Shown: one piece after another, positions 7,566 through 14,428 of the stretch | Layout of the letters: each line of letters opens with the position of its first letter | Numbering within the stretch: the stretch's first letter is position 1 | Source of the DNA: Io17-Chloro-G2 sp034420695 | Lineage (GTDB): Bacteria; Chloroflexota; Dehalococcoidia; Lucifugimonadales; UBA3495 | Assembly: GCA_034420695.1 (NCBI GenBank) | Contig: DAOULB010000019.1 | Span: 1 to 60,361 of the forward strand | Reading direction: 5' to 3' | DNA length: 60,361 bases | Made by a program: the position numbers and the translations under genes | The notes under the pieces: model-generated | Seen by the model: the letters and a program-made list of their open reading frames with translations, nothing else | Told to the model about the DNA's origin: nothing | Databases searched by the model: none

Positions 7566-9830
7566 TTACTGCAGTGCCTCCACTATGGTATCGACGTTGT
7601 AACGCATCAATTCCAAGTAGCTCTCGGCCTCCCCTCCAGGCTCGCTTAGTGAGCCCGTATACAGGCCGCCGATGAGCGTCGCCCCGGTTTCTTCGGCCAC
7701 CCGCTTCGCAAGCTCCGTGCTGTGGGACTTTTCGGTGAAAATGGCCGGAGCTCCTTCGTGTTCGATTGTCTCAATGAGTTCCTCTAAGTCTTGGGCGGTG
7801 GGCTCGGCTTCCGTGGTGATTGGCAAGACCGCCCCCACGACTTCAAACCCGTAACGCTGGGCGAAATACTGGAACGAATCATGGGACGTGACCAGCAGAC
7901 GGCGCTCCTCGGGCAGGACCGCCACCCTCTCTTCAATCCAAGCGTGAAGATCGTCCAACTCCTGTATGTAGGCGGCAGCGTTTTGCTGGTAGGAAGTCTG
8001 GCCCTCAGGGTCCAGCGTGGAGAACCGGGCGGCGATGCTGTTGACAGCCTGTTTCACCCGCAACGGGTCGAACCAGAAGTGGGGGTCGAGTTCACCGTGC
8101 CCGTGGCCGTCGTCTTCCTCCTCGGCGTGGCCGTGCTCTTCATGCCCCTCGCTTTCGCCCAGCACGCCGACGAAAGCGATCTTGGTCGGATTGCCGGCAA
8201 CATCCCAATGCTCCACCACTTCCAAGTCGTGGTCGTCCAGCTGCAACACCTGGCCGCCCACCGAGTCGGTGATGAACACCGCGCCGGGGGCCGTGGTCAC
8301 GTGGGGACGTGCCCAGAAGCCCGTTTCTACCGGGGTGGTCAGGAAGCCCGACGCGGAGGCCAGCAAATCAAGGTCGTGGGCGTCGTACATCCGGAGCTCC
8401 CCGTCGCTCATCACCACCAAGAGGGTTTCCCCGTCGTAGCTGAGGGCCACTTGGATGGGCCGCAGTTCCTCGCTGGCAGGGATTAACTGCTCCATCGCGC
8501 CCTCCTCCGGCTCCACCAGGTACAGTCCCTCACCCGAGCCCAAGGCGAAGAAATGGTCCAACCCCGGGTAGCCCCATACGGATCCGAGGCGGAGACCCTC
8601 CGGAGAACCCGCCGGAACAGGGACGAACTCGTGGCCGTATTCTCCATCGTGAGCTTCTATCATTAGCGCGCCGCCGGTGCAACCGAAGACCGCCTGATGG
8701 CCGTTGCTGGCATCGCCGTGCAGGTCCGGGCATAGTGCCCCGGTGCTGTAGAGGACGCTACCGTCCACGTCACGGATTTCTGCGCCGATGGGACGGCGAG
8801 CGTCGGGGTTTGCGGGGTATTCCGGATGTTTGATGGAAACGGCGAACAGGTCATCCTCCAGCGGGACCGCTGCCCCGTGCTGTGGCCCCGCGTTAAACCG
8901 CGGTGGCACATAGGCGCTGCCCTGCTCTTCCAACTCGTGCTCGTTAATCAGGACCACGTCCCCGGAGCCGTCGTAGAAGATGGTGATCCATTCTCCGCCG
9001 ACGTACAGATGCACCGGACGGTCGCCTGTAAGGTCAACGCCGAGCTTCTGCGCTGGCACCTCAACCAAGTCGAAGTGGTCGCCGTGAGGCTCCATGAACA
9101 CGCCGCCGTCGAAGAGGTGTGCGGTATCGGCGTCGGAGGACACTGCGATAGCGAACCGGCCGCTCTTGGTGGCATAGATGCGCCCGGCCCGTTCCATCAG
9201 GTCGAATTGGCCCTGGCTCACCTCGTCGGTCTCCAGGTCGATTACCGACATGGAGCCTATTTCACCATCACCGATGAGCAGGCGCCCTAGGGCCTCTGCT
9301 TCTTCGTCTTCAGCGTGGCCCCCGAAAATCTCCACGAAGTCTATCGGGTCGACCACGTCCCCCAAGGGGGCGACTTTGGCCGGGTCCCCCGCCGCGTTAT
9401 GTATCAGTTCATCTAGCCAGCCCGCTTCTAGGGAAAGGCCTATGCTCATCACTAAGTCCGCGTCGGCCACCCGGGCCACGTCCCGAGCCCCCGGCCGGTA
9501 AGTGTGCGGGTCGGCGTTGGCCGGCAGCAGAGGGAATACATCCACCCGGTCCTGCCCTACGGCCTTGGCCCAGTCGGCCACAATGTTGCTGGTGGTGACC
9601 ACTGAAATGGTTGCCGCGGCCGGTGTTTCAGTGGGTGCTTCAGCCTTTGCTTCGGTGGGCTGGGCCTGGCTGCCCGCCGGGGTCGGCTCTGTAGAAGACT
9701 GGCCGGAGGCCGCTCCCGCCCCCGCTTCGGTTGAAGGTTCCGCTGCCGGGTCGCCGCTGCATGCCAAGACAGCGACGGAAAACAGTGAGATGGCAAAAAT
9801 GGCTAATAGGGTGACGATGTTCCGAGACAA
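7566..9830 (-). CDS. Zn-binding lipoprotein: ZnuA/AztC fold with inserted AztD-like propeller
   Basis: Substrate-binding component of the zinc importer, 754 aa from the TTG at 9830 (AGGAG 8 nt upstream); ZnuA proteins are usually near 300 aa. Residues 1-24 are a lipoprotein signal with lipobox VLAC, followed by a Pro/Ala/Thr linker to about 72. Residues 74-171 are the ZnuA N-lobe with the metal His in ADPHTYRP. Residues about 181-556 are an inserted beta-propeller-like region with Trp/Asp-rich strands and the pattern CPDLHGDAS...FGC, which I recognise as AztD metallochaperone-like. Residues 562-580 form a His-rich loop (GHEEHGHAEEEDDGHGHG), then DPHFWFDP, TSHDSFQYF and the ZnuA C-lobe. The insertion sits at the edge of the His-rich loop. 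An ordinary fusion at one end is ruled out because the lobes flank it. Confidence 0.88.
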   Translation of the reverse strand: MSRNIVTLLAIFAISLFSVAVLACSGDPAAEPSTEAGAGAASGQSSTEPTPAGSQAQPTEAKAEAPTETPAAATISVVTTSNIVADWAKAVGQDRVDVFPLLPANADPHTYRPGARDVARVADADLVMSIGLSLEAGWLDELIHNAAGDPAKVAPLGDVVDPIDFVEIFGGHAEDEEAEALGRLLIGDGEIGSMSVIDLETDEVSQGQFDLMERAGRIYATKSGRFAIAVSSDADTAHLFDGGVFMEPHGDHFDLVEVPAQKLGVDLTGDRPVHLYVGGEWITIFYDGSGDVVLINEHELEEQGSAYVPPRFNAGPQHGAAVPLEDDLFAVSIKHPEYPANPDARRPIGAEIRDVDGSVLYSTGALCPDLHGDASNGHQAVFGCTGGALMIEAHDGEYGHEFVPVPAGSPEGLRLGSVWGYPGLDHFFALGSGEGLYLVEPEEGAMEQLIPASEELRPIQVALSYDGETLLVVMSDGELRMYDAHDLDLLASASGFLTTPVETGFWARPHVTTAPGAVFITDSVGGQVLQLDDHDLEVVEHWDVAGNPTKIAFVGVLGESEGHEEHGHAEEEDDGHGHGELDPHFWFDPLRVKQAVNSIAARFSTLDPEGQTSYQQNAAAYIQELDDLHAWIEERVAVLPEERRLLVTSHDSFQYFAQRYGFEVVGAVLPITTEAEPTAQDLEELIETIEHEGAPAIFTEKSHSTELAKRVAEETGATLIGGLYTGSLSEPGGEAESYLELMRYNVDTIVEALQ

Positions 9831-9891
9831 TTTATCTGCTCCTGAAATAGGAATTCCTGGGGACCGGAGTTTCAAGTTGCCGGGCAAATAA

Positions 9892-9990
9892 GACTTGGTA
9901 TCAAACGTTTGCCAGTACTGGGACTTAGTACCAATAATTCCACTTCGTTGGTACTTCGTATCAATTGAAAAGCTTACATGGTACTAAGTC
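9892..9990. promoter_or_regulatory. Four 12-mer operators between the zur-like gene and the zinc lipoprotein gene
   Basis: The motif GACTTAGTACCA occurs at 9922-9933 (+) and exactly at 9979-9990 (-), as GACTTGGTATCA at 9892-9903 (+), and as a weaker inverted copy at 9949-9960. Copies two and three form an 8-bp perfect inverted repeat, AGTACCAA...TTGGTACT (9927-9955). Its place in the leader of the zinc importer suggests sites for the neighbouring Fur-family protein. That assignment is inference. Confidence 0.6.
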
Positions 9991-10013
9991 TCAATAGACT
10001 GCAAAAAAATATA

Positions 10014-10457
10014 CTAGGCCGCCGTCTGTGCTTTTTGGGTGCAGTTCCGGCACCGCCCGTACACTTCCAGCCAGTGGCTGCTGATCTGGAAATCGTGGGC
10101 TGCCGTCACCGTGGTGAGCACGTCTTCGATGTCGCACCCCATCAGGTCCTGGGAAGCCCCGCACTCAACGCACAGAAGGTGGTGATGGTGCCCGTGATGG
10201 CTGAGCTGGTAGTGCAGGTTGCCCTCTTCCAGCATGACCCGGCACAATATGCCGGTCTCCACCAGCATCTTCAGCGACCGGTAAATAGTGGCCCGTCCGA
10301 CCTTTGGCAACTGCTGGCGAATCTCCTCCGCCGTGAAATGCTTGTCTTGGTAGGCCACTGCGTTCACTACGGCTTGGCGCGGAAAGGTAGCCCGGTAGCC
10401 CTGCTCCTCCAAGGTCTCCAGTATTTGGGCGGCCAGGGAGTTGTTTCGTCTAGCCAT
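10014..10457 (-). CDS. zur: Fur-family regulator, probable Zur
   Basis: Fur-superfamily metal-dependent repressor (147 aa). The N-terminal winged helix includes RATFPRQAVVNAV and the recognition region GRATIYRSLKML. The dimerisation domain has the metal motif HHGHHHHLLCVECG and a second CxxC (CRNC) near the C terminus, i.e. the structural zinc site. It lies immediately upstream of the zinc importer in the same orientation, so Zur is the best reading over Fur or PerR. Palindromes at 10472-10508 suggest it controls itself. Confidence 0.88.
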   Translation of the reverse strand: MARRNNSLAAQILETLEEQGYRATFPRQAVVNAVAYQDKHFTAEEIRQQLPKVGRATIYRSLKMLVETGILCRVMLEEGNLHYQLSHHGHHHHLLCVECGASQDLMGCDIEDVLTTVTAAHDFQISSHWLEVYGRCRNCTQKAQTAA

Positions 10458-10471
10458 GTCGTCGAAAACTC

Positions 10472-10508
10472 TGTAACAAAAAATTACAAATGATACATAG
10501 TTTCATTT
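10472..10508. promoter_or_regulatory. Palindromes upstream of the zur-like gene
   Basis: Two AT-rich inverted repeats abut: TGTAA(7)TTACA at 10472-10488 and AAATGA(9)TCATTT at 10488-10508. They sit 15-51 bp upstream of the regulator start and resemble Fur/Zur boxes in size and AT content. Autoregulation is inferred. In the rest of 10458-10863 I see only the rpsP promoter. Confidence 0.45.
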
Positions 10509-10791
10509 GAGGCTCAGATTATCATCCATAAAATGGAAAGTCAACAGATGCTTCCCCAGCCGGCAGGACCTTGCCGTCATCGAGGAAGCCCGGGTTGCGG
10601 GTTGAAAGGACGGGTCTATTTCTTTGCTTGATTCCCCATCAAAGCAGGCCCAAAAGTCCATCTCCCCAAAGCCGCTCTCTTCTGTGGGCCGGTGATTCTC
10701 CAGGAATAAATGGCGCCCCGGAACTGTGCCGCAAATACGGGAGATTCCATGCCGGTCAAGTCGGCTTGCCCTTCAGGTGAGCATATCCGAT

Positions 10792-10820
10792 TTGACATGT
10801 ACATGGGTCGGCTTTAAAAT
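10792..10820 (+). promoter_or_regulatory. Sigma-70 promoter of rpsP
   Basis: Consensus -35 TTGACA (10792-10797), 17-bp spacer, -10 TAAAAT (10815-10820). It predicts a 5' leader of roughly 37 nt before rpsP. Confidence 0.7.
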
Positions 10821-10863
10821 TGCCAGTTGCAAGACGCTGATAGACAAAAGCACCGGAGAATTC

Positions 10864-11244
10864 ATGCTGCGGATTCGTCTCAATAGAGTGGGGAAGCGGG
10901 GGAAACCGTCGTACCGGATAGTGGTGGCGGAGGCGAATGCCCCCCGGGACGGCGCTTACTTGGAATGGATTGGAAACTACGACCCCATGACCGATCCTCC
11001 ATCCATCAGCCTGAAGACCGAGCGCGCCAACGATTGGCTCAGCAAGGGAGCCCAGCCATCGGACGCAGTAAGACGTATCCTCGAATGGGACGCGGTCAGG
11101 CAGAACGAACCGGCCCAGGCAGCAGATGGACCCGGTCAAGATGGCGGCGGCGTCAGTGCCTCTGTAACTTCCGAGCCTGTAGCGGAATCGGCAGAATTGG
11201 CCGAAGCCTCTGTTGAAGCAGCCCCCTCGGCTGAAGGCGAATAG
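10864..11244 (+). CDS. rpsP: 30S ribosomal protein S16 with acidic C-terminal extension
   Basis: Ribosomal protein S16 (126 aa; the family is usually 80-90). The core MLRIRLNRVGKRGKPSYRI and WIGNYDP motifs are clear in the first 85 residues. After that comes about 40 residues of low-complexity Ala/Glu/Gly/Ser sequence of unknown role. The ATG at 10864 is chosen because S16 starts at this methionine; upstream in-frame codons have no family support. It heads an rpsP-khpA-rimM block behind a strong promoter. Confidence 0.96.
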   Translation: MLRIRLNRVGKRGKPSYRIVVAEANAPRDGAYLEWIGNYDPMTDPPSISLKTERANDWLSKGAQPSDAVRRILEWDAVRQNEPAQAADGPGQDGGGVSASVTSEPVAESAELAEASVEAAPSAEGE

Positions 11245-11340
11245 CGGCGGGATGGGCAGGGTAGCCTCGGACCCTGCTGTAACCCCCCGTACTTGGTTCA
11301 GCAACAACCCTGCGGATTTATTGGCCCTGCATTTTTTGGT

Positions 11341-11568
11341 ATGAAAGAACTGATCGAATACATAGCCCGCTCGTTGGCCAGTGACCCGGATTCAGTTAAG
11401 GTCACTGAAGAAAACGAGGACGGAAGGGTAATCATCCGCTTGGAAGTTGCCGCAGAAGACAAGGGCAAGGTTATCGGCCGTCAAGGGCGCGTGGCTCAGG
11501 CGATGCGGGTCTTGCTTCGGGTTGCGGCAGTGAAGGACGGCTCCCACGCCGTCTTGGAGATTGTCTAG
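11341..11568 (+). CDS. khpA: KH-domain RNA-binding protein KhpA
   Basis: Small single-KH protein (75 aa) of the KhpA/YlqC family, an RNA-binding partner of KhpB in other bacteria. It begins MKELIEYIARSLASDPD and carries the KH loop as GKVIGRQGRVAQA (GxxG = GRQG). The start at 11341 matches the family exactly. It lies between rpsP and rimM, the conserved order in many phyla. Confidence 0.93.
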   Translation: MKELIEYIARSLASDPDSVKVTEENEDGRVIIRLEVAAEDKGKVIGRQGRVAQAMRVLLRVAAVKDGSHAVLEIV

Positions 11569-11665
11569 TCACCTCCCCCGAACCTTGGCTTCTCCGCTGC
11601 GGTCTTCGTTTTTCACACTGTTTGCACCCCTCTTCGCCTCGGGTATTCCCCATTAGGGCTACGCC

Positions 11666-12157
11666 ATGCGCCAAGTTGAGGTAGGCAGAATTACCAGCGT
11701 CCACGGGCTGACCGGGCAGGTACGGGTGGCGGTTGCCAGCGACGTTCCCGGCCGGTTTGACCCCGGACGGCAGGTCTATATTCAAGGTCAAGCCTACCGG
11801 ATTGCTTCTCTGACGCCCTTCCGCCCCGGCCACGTCATTCTGTCCTTCCAAGGGGTGAATGCTGTTGAAGAGGCCCGCAGGCTGGTGGGCGAAAACGTAA
11901 CCGTTCCCGCCAGCGAATCACCCCAGCTCCCCGAAGGCGAGTTTTTCCATTACCAGCTCCTGGGCCTGCGGGTGTTCACCGGCGAAGGCGAGTTCCTCGG
12001 GGAAATATCCGAGATTCTGGAGACGGGCAGCAACGACGTTTATGTAGTCAAGGGCGACGGCGGCGAAGTGCTGGTGCCGGCCCTGTCCAAAGTGATAACC
12101 CAAGTGAACCTTGACCAAGGTATGATGCTGGTATCCCTTCTGGAAGGGCTGCGTTAG
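11666..12157 (+). CDS. rimM: Ribosome maturation factor RimM
   Basis: 16S rRNA processing factor (163 aa) that binds S19 and helps mature the 30S head. The N-terminal barrel starts VEVGRITSVHGLTGQVRV (GRI..xHGLxGxV signature) and the C-terminal PRC barrel is LLGLRVFTGEGEFLGEI through PALSKVI. Length is typical. trmD, which often follows rimM, is absent here; yebC follows instead. Confidence 0.94.
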   Translation: MRQVEVGRITSVHGLTGQVRVAVASDVPGRFDPGRQVYIQGQAYRIASLTPFRPGHVILSFQGVNAVEEARRLVGENVTVPASESPQLPEGEFFHYQLLGLRVFTGEGEFLGEISEILETGSNDVYVVKGDGGEVLVPALSKVITQVNLDQGMMLVSLLEGLR

Positions 12158-12169
12158 CCCTGTGCCAGC

Positions 12170-12203
12170 TTTGACCGTCGTTTTGACCGTCGTTTTGACC
12201 GTA
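12170..12203 (+). repeat. 12-bp direct repeat, about three copies
   Basis: Unit TTTGACCGTCGT, tandem, ending inside the yebC promoter. Each unit carries a -35-like TTGACC. Confidence 0.8.
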
Positions 12204-12223
12204 TAGAGGGCCGATGCTAAAAT
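12195..12223 (+). promoter_or_regulatory. Promoter of yebC inside a 12-bp triple repeat
   Basis: -35 TTGACC (12195-12200), 17-bp spacer, -10 TAAAAT (12218-12223). The -35 hexamer is the third copy of a direct repeat. Confidence 0.65.
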
Positions 12224-12249
12224 TTCGCTAATGACAGGAGGCGGTCACA

Positions 12250-13017
12250 ATGTCAGGTCATTCGAAATGGTCCACCATCAAGCACCAAAAAGGAGCGGCC
12301 GACGCCAAGCGCGGGGCCCTCTTCACCAAGTTGAGCCGCGACCTGGTGTTGGCAGTGCGGGACGGCGGCGGGGGGGACCCAACCATGAACTTCAGGCTGC
12401 GTCTGGCCATTGAAAAGGCTAGGTCCAGCAACATGCCCGCCGACAGCATCACCCGCGCCATCAAACGGGGAACCGGCGAAAGCGGCGAACCGGGCGAGAA
12501 CCTGGAAGAAATAGTTTACGAGGGATACGGCCCCGGCGGCGGCGCCATTCTCCTCCAAGCGGTGACCACCAACCGCAACCGGGCGGCCGCCGAAATACGC
12601 TCCACCTTTACCAGGGGTGGCGGCAGCTTGGGTGAGAGCGGCTGCGTGGCCTGGAACTTCGAGAACAAGGGCGTAGTCACCTTGGAAGTAGCCGATGAAG
12701 ACCAAGGTGAGGAGTTGGGGTTGCTGGCCATCGACTCTGGCGCCGAGGACATAGAAATCGAAGATGGTGTCCTGGAAGTCCACGCTCCCCCCGACAGGCT
12801 TCAGGACGTTAAGCAAGCGTTGGAAGAGCAGGGCGTAACCCTTTCCTCTGCCCAGATTTCCATGGTCCCCCGCTCCACCGTCATGCTCGAGCCCGGACAT
12901 GCCGAACAAACTCTCAAGTTGCTGGACAACCTGGAGGAGTTGGAAGACGTACAGAAAGCCTTCACCAACGCCGACTTTCCCCTGGAAGTGCTTGAGAAGT
13001 ATCAAGCAGCTCCCTGA
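12250..13017 (+). CDS. yebC: YebC/PmpR-family protein
   Basis: YebC/PmpR family protein (255 aa), described in other bacteria as a transcription regulator or as a ribosome-associated factor that relieves stalling at proline runs. The N-terminal signature SGHSKWSTIKHQKGAADAKR is intact and the three-domain length is normal. The ATG at 12250 is preceded by AGGAGG. It lies directly upstream of ruvC, a widely conserved order. Confidence 0.95.
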   Translation: MSGHSKWSTIKHQKGAADAKRGALFTKLSRDLVLAVRDGGGGDPTMNFRLRLAIEKARSSNMPADSITRAIKRGTGESGEPGENLEEIVYEGYGPGGGAILLQAVTTNRNRAAAEIRSTFTRGGGSLGESGCVAWNFENKGVVTLEVADEDQGEELGLLAIDSGAEDIEIEDGVLEVHAPPDRLQDVKQALEEQGVTLSSAQISMVPRSTVMLEPGHAEQTLKLLDNLEELEDVQKAFTNADFPLEVLEKYQAAP

Positions 13018-13126
13018 CCAGCAGCAGCAAATCCTCCGGGCGCAAGACCTTCGGGCTTGTCGAAGTCCCGGATTGAAAACTCCTGGACAAAAAACTCCGG
13101 GTTATTGAAGAAGGGCGGGTGACGCT

Positions 13127-13648
13127 ATGCTGGTACTGGGGATAGACCCAGGCACAGTCCGTATGGGCTACGGGCTGGTCAGTTCCGGGCCGGACCCGCA
13201 AGCCGAAGACTACGGCGTCGTTGCCCTGCCCCGTTCCATGGCTTTGGAACAACGCCTCCACCAGCTTTACACCCACGTCCTCAACATGATTAACATCTTT
13301 CAGCCTGACGCCATCGCGGTGGAAGAGCCCTTTGTCGGCAAGGGAGAGCGGCAGTTCATCGGCCCAGCCTTGGCCTTGGGGCAAGCCCAGGCCCTCGTGT
13401 TGATCGGAGCCGCCGGCCATGCTGTGCCGGTCTTCCGTTACGCACCTGCCCAGATCAAGACGGCCGTCGCCAACTACGGGTCCGCTTCCAAAGAGCAGAT
13501 GCAGCGCAGCATTGCCACCACCCTGAGGTTGGACCCCTACCCTGAGCCCGACGCCGCCGACGCCCTGTCGGTGGGCTTGTGCCACGTAATTCAGGCCCAC
13601 GCCAGTTCTGTATTGCAGCGGGAGATACCCCCGGGCCAGGAGAGGTAG
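13127..13648 (+). CDS. ruvC: Holliday junction resolvase RuvC
   Basis: RuvC endonuclease (173 aa) that cleaves Holliday junctions. Acidic active-site residues are in LGIDPGTVRMGYG (Asp), AVEEPF (Glu) and the C-terminal PEPDAADALSVGLCH (two Asp). Length is normal. The 3' end overlaps a near-duplicate sequence described in the findings. ruvA follows; ruvB is not in the window. Confidence 0.96.
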   Translation: MLVLGIDPGTVRMGYGLVSSGPDPQAEDYGVVALPRSMALEQRLHQLYTHVLNMINIFQPDAIAVEEPFVGKGERQFIGPALALGQAQALVLIGAAGHAVPVFRYAPAQIKTAVANYGSASKEQMQRSIATTLRLDPYPEPDAADALSVGLCHVIQAHASSVLQREIPPGQER

Positions 13649-13717
13649 CGGATGACCGGACCCCTTTCGCAGTATGCCGAATCGGATACCCCCGGGCCAG
13701 GAAGAGTTAGCGGTTGA
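13623..13717 (+). repeat. Imperfect 60-bp tandem duplication at the ruvC-ruvA junction
   Basis: A 20-base block (GATACCCCCGGGCCAGGA and flank) occurs at 13623-13654 and again at 13683-13717, each followed by (G/T)TAGCGG(A/T)TGA. The second copy supplies the ruvA ribosome site and TTG start. The first holds the ruvC stop and an ATG with only a short reading frame. Confidence 0.7.
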
Positions 13718-14301
13718 TCGTCAGCCTGAAGGGCAAGCTGGTATCGGTGGGCGCCGACTGGGTCCATCTTGAGCTGGCCGGGGTGACCTTTCAGGTATTC
13801 ATTCCCTCTTCTGCCATAGGCGGCCTGGGGCCCTTGGGCGGCGAGATAAGCCTGTTCACCCACATGCGCATCCGGGATGAACAGCCGGTGCTCTACGGGT
13901 TCCCCTCCCTGTCATCGATGGAGCTGTTTCAGCGGCTCACCGCCGTGTCCGGTGTAGGTCCCCGGCTGGCCTTGGCCCTGCTGTCCACCCTGGGAGCGGC
14001 CGGGCTGAGGCAAGCCATCGCTGCGGGGGACGTCGCCTCGTTGAATTCTGCTCCCGGCGTCGGCCAGCGCACCGCCAGCCGCATCGTGCTGGACCTGAAG
14101 GGCAAGCTGGACTTCGACTATGACGAAGGGGCGCCCGCCGCCGGCGGAGCGGAGGCCGAAGTCATCGCCGCCCTTACCGCCTTGGGCTACTCCACCGCCG
14201 AAGCCCGCCGCGGCCTTTCCGGCCTGTCCCCTGTGGATGGAGCCGACGTAGAGGAACTGATCCGGCAGGCCTTGCAACGGATGAGTGGTGCCGGCGGCTA
14301 G
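13714..14301 (+). CDS. ruvA: Holliday junction branch-migration protein RuvA
   Basis: RuvA (195 aa), the tetrameric junction-binding subunit of RuvAB. Domain I starts MIVSLKGKLVSVGADWVHL; the two helix-hairpin-helix motifs are SGVGPRLALALLS and APGVGQRTASRIV. The C-terminal domain III (about residues 148-195), which regulates RuvB, is present. The start is TTG at 13714, where family alignment places it; GGAAGAG lies upstream. Confidence 0.95.
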   Translation: MIVSLKGKLVSVGADWVHLELAGVTFQVFIPSSAIGGLGPLGGEISLFTHMRIRDEQPVLYGFPSLSSMELFQRLTAVSGVGPRLALALLSTLGAAGLRQAIAAGDVASLNSAPGVGQRTASRIVLDLKGKLDFDYDEGAPAAGGAEAEVIAALTALGYSTAEARRGLSGLSPVDGADVEELIRQALQRMSGAGG

Positions 14302-14334
14302 GACCTTAGAGGACGGCCCGCCGTCAGGCGTGGC

Positions 14335-14343
14335 TGATATAAT
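14335..14343 (+). promoter_or_regulatory. Extended -10 promoter of uvrB
   Basis: TGATATAAT (TG-N-TATAAT) about 85 bp upstream of uvrB. No good -35 is visible, as usual for extended -10 promoters. Confidence 0.5.
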
Positions 14344-14428
14344 TCCCTGCGTGAATTACCAGGCTGCAATCCTGCAACAAATCCCTTATCCACCAAGTAC
14401 ACTGATTCACAACTAGGCTTAACGGAAA

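Noticed and set aside
7566..9830. Assembly chimera of ZnuA and AztD
   Set aside because: The frame is continuous and flanks join as one ZnuA fold with a His loop between, which a random join would not give.
13642..13700. Short ORF from the ATG between ruvC and ruvA
   Set aside because: Only a few codons within the duplicated segment, no family or conservation evidence.
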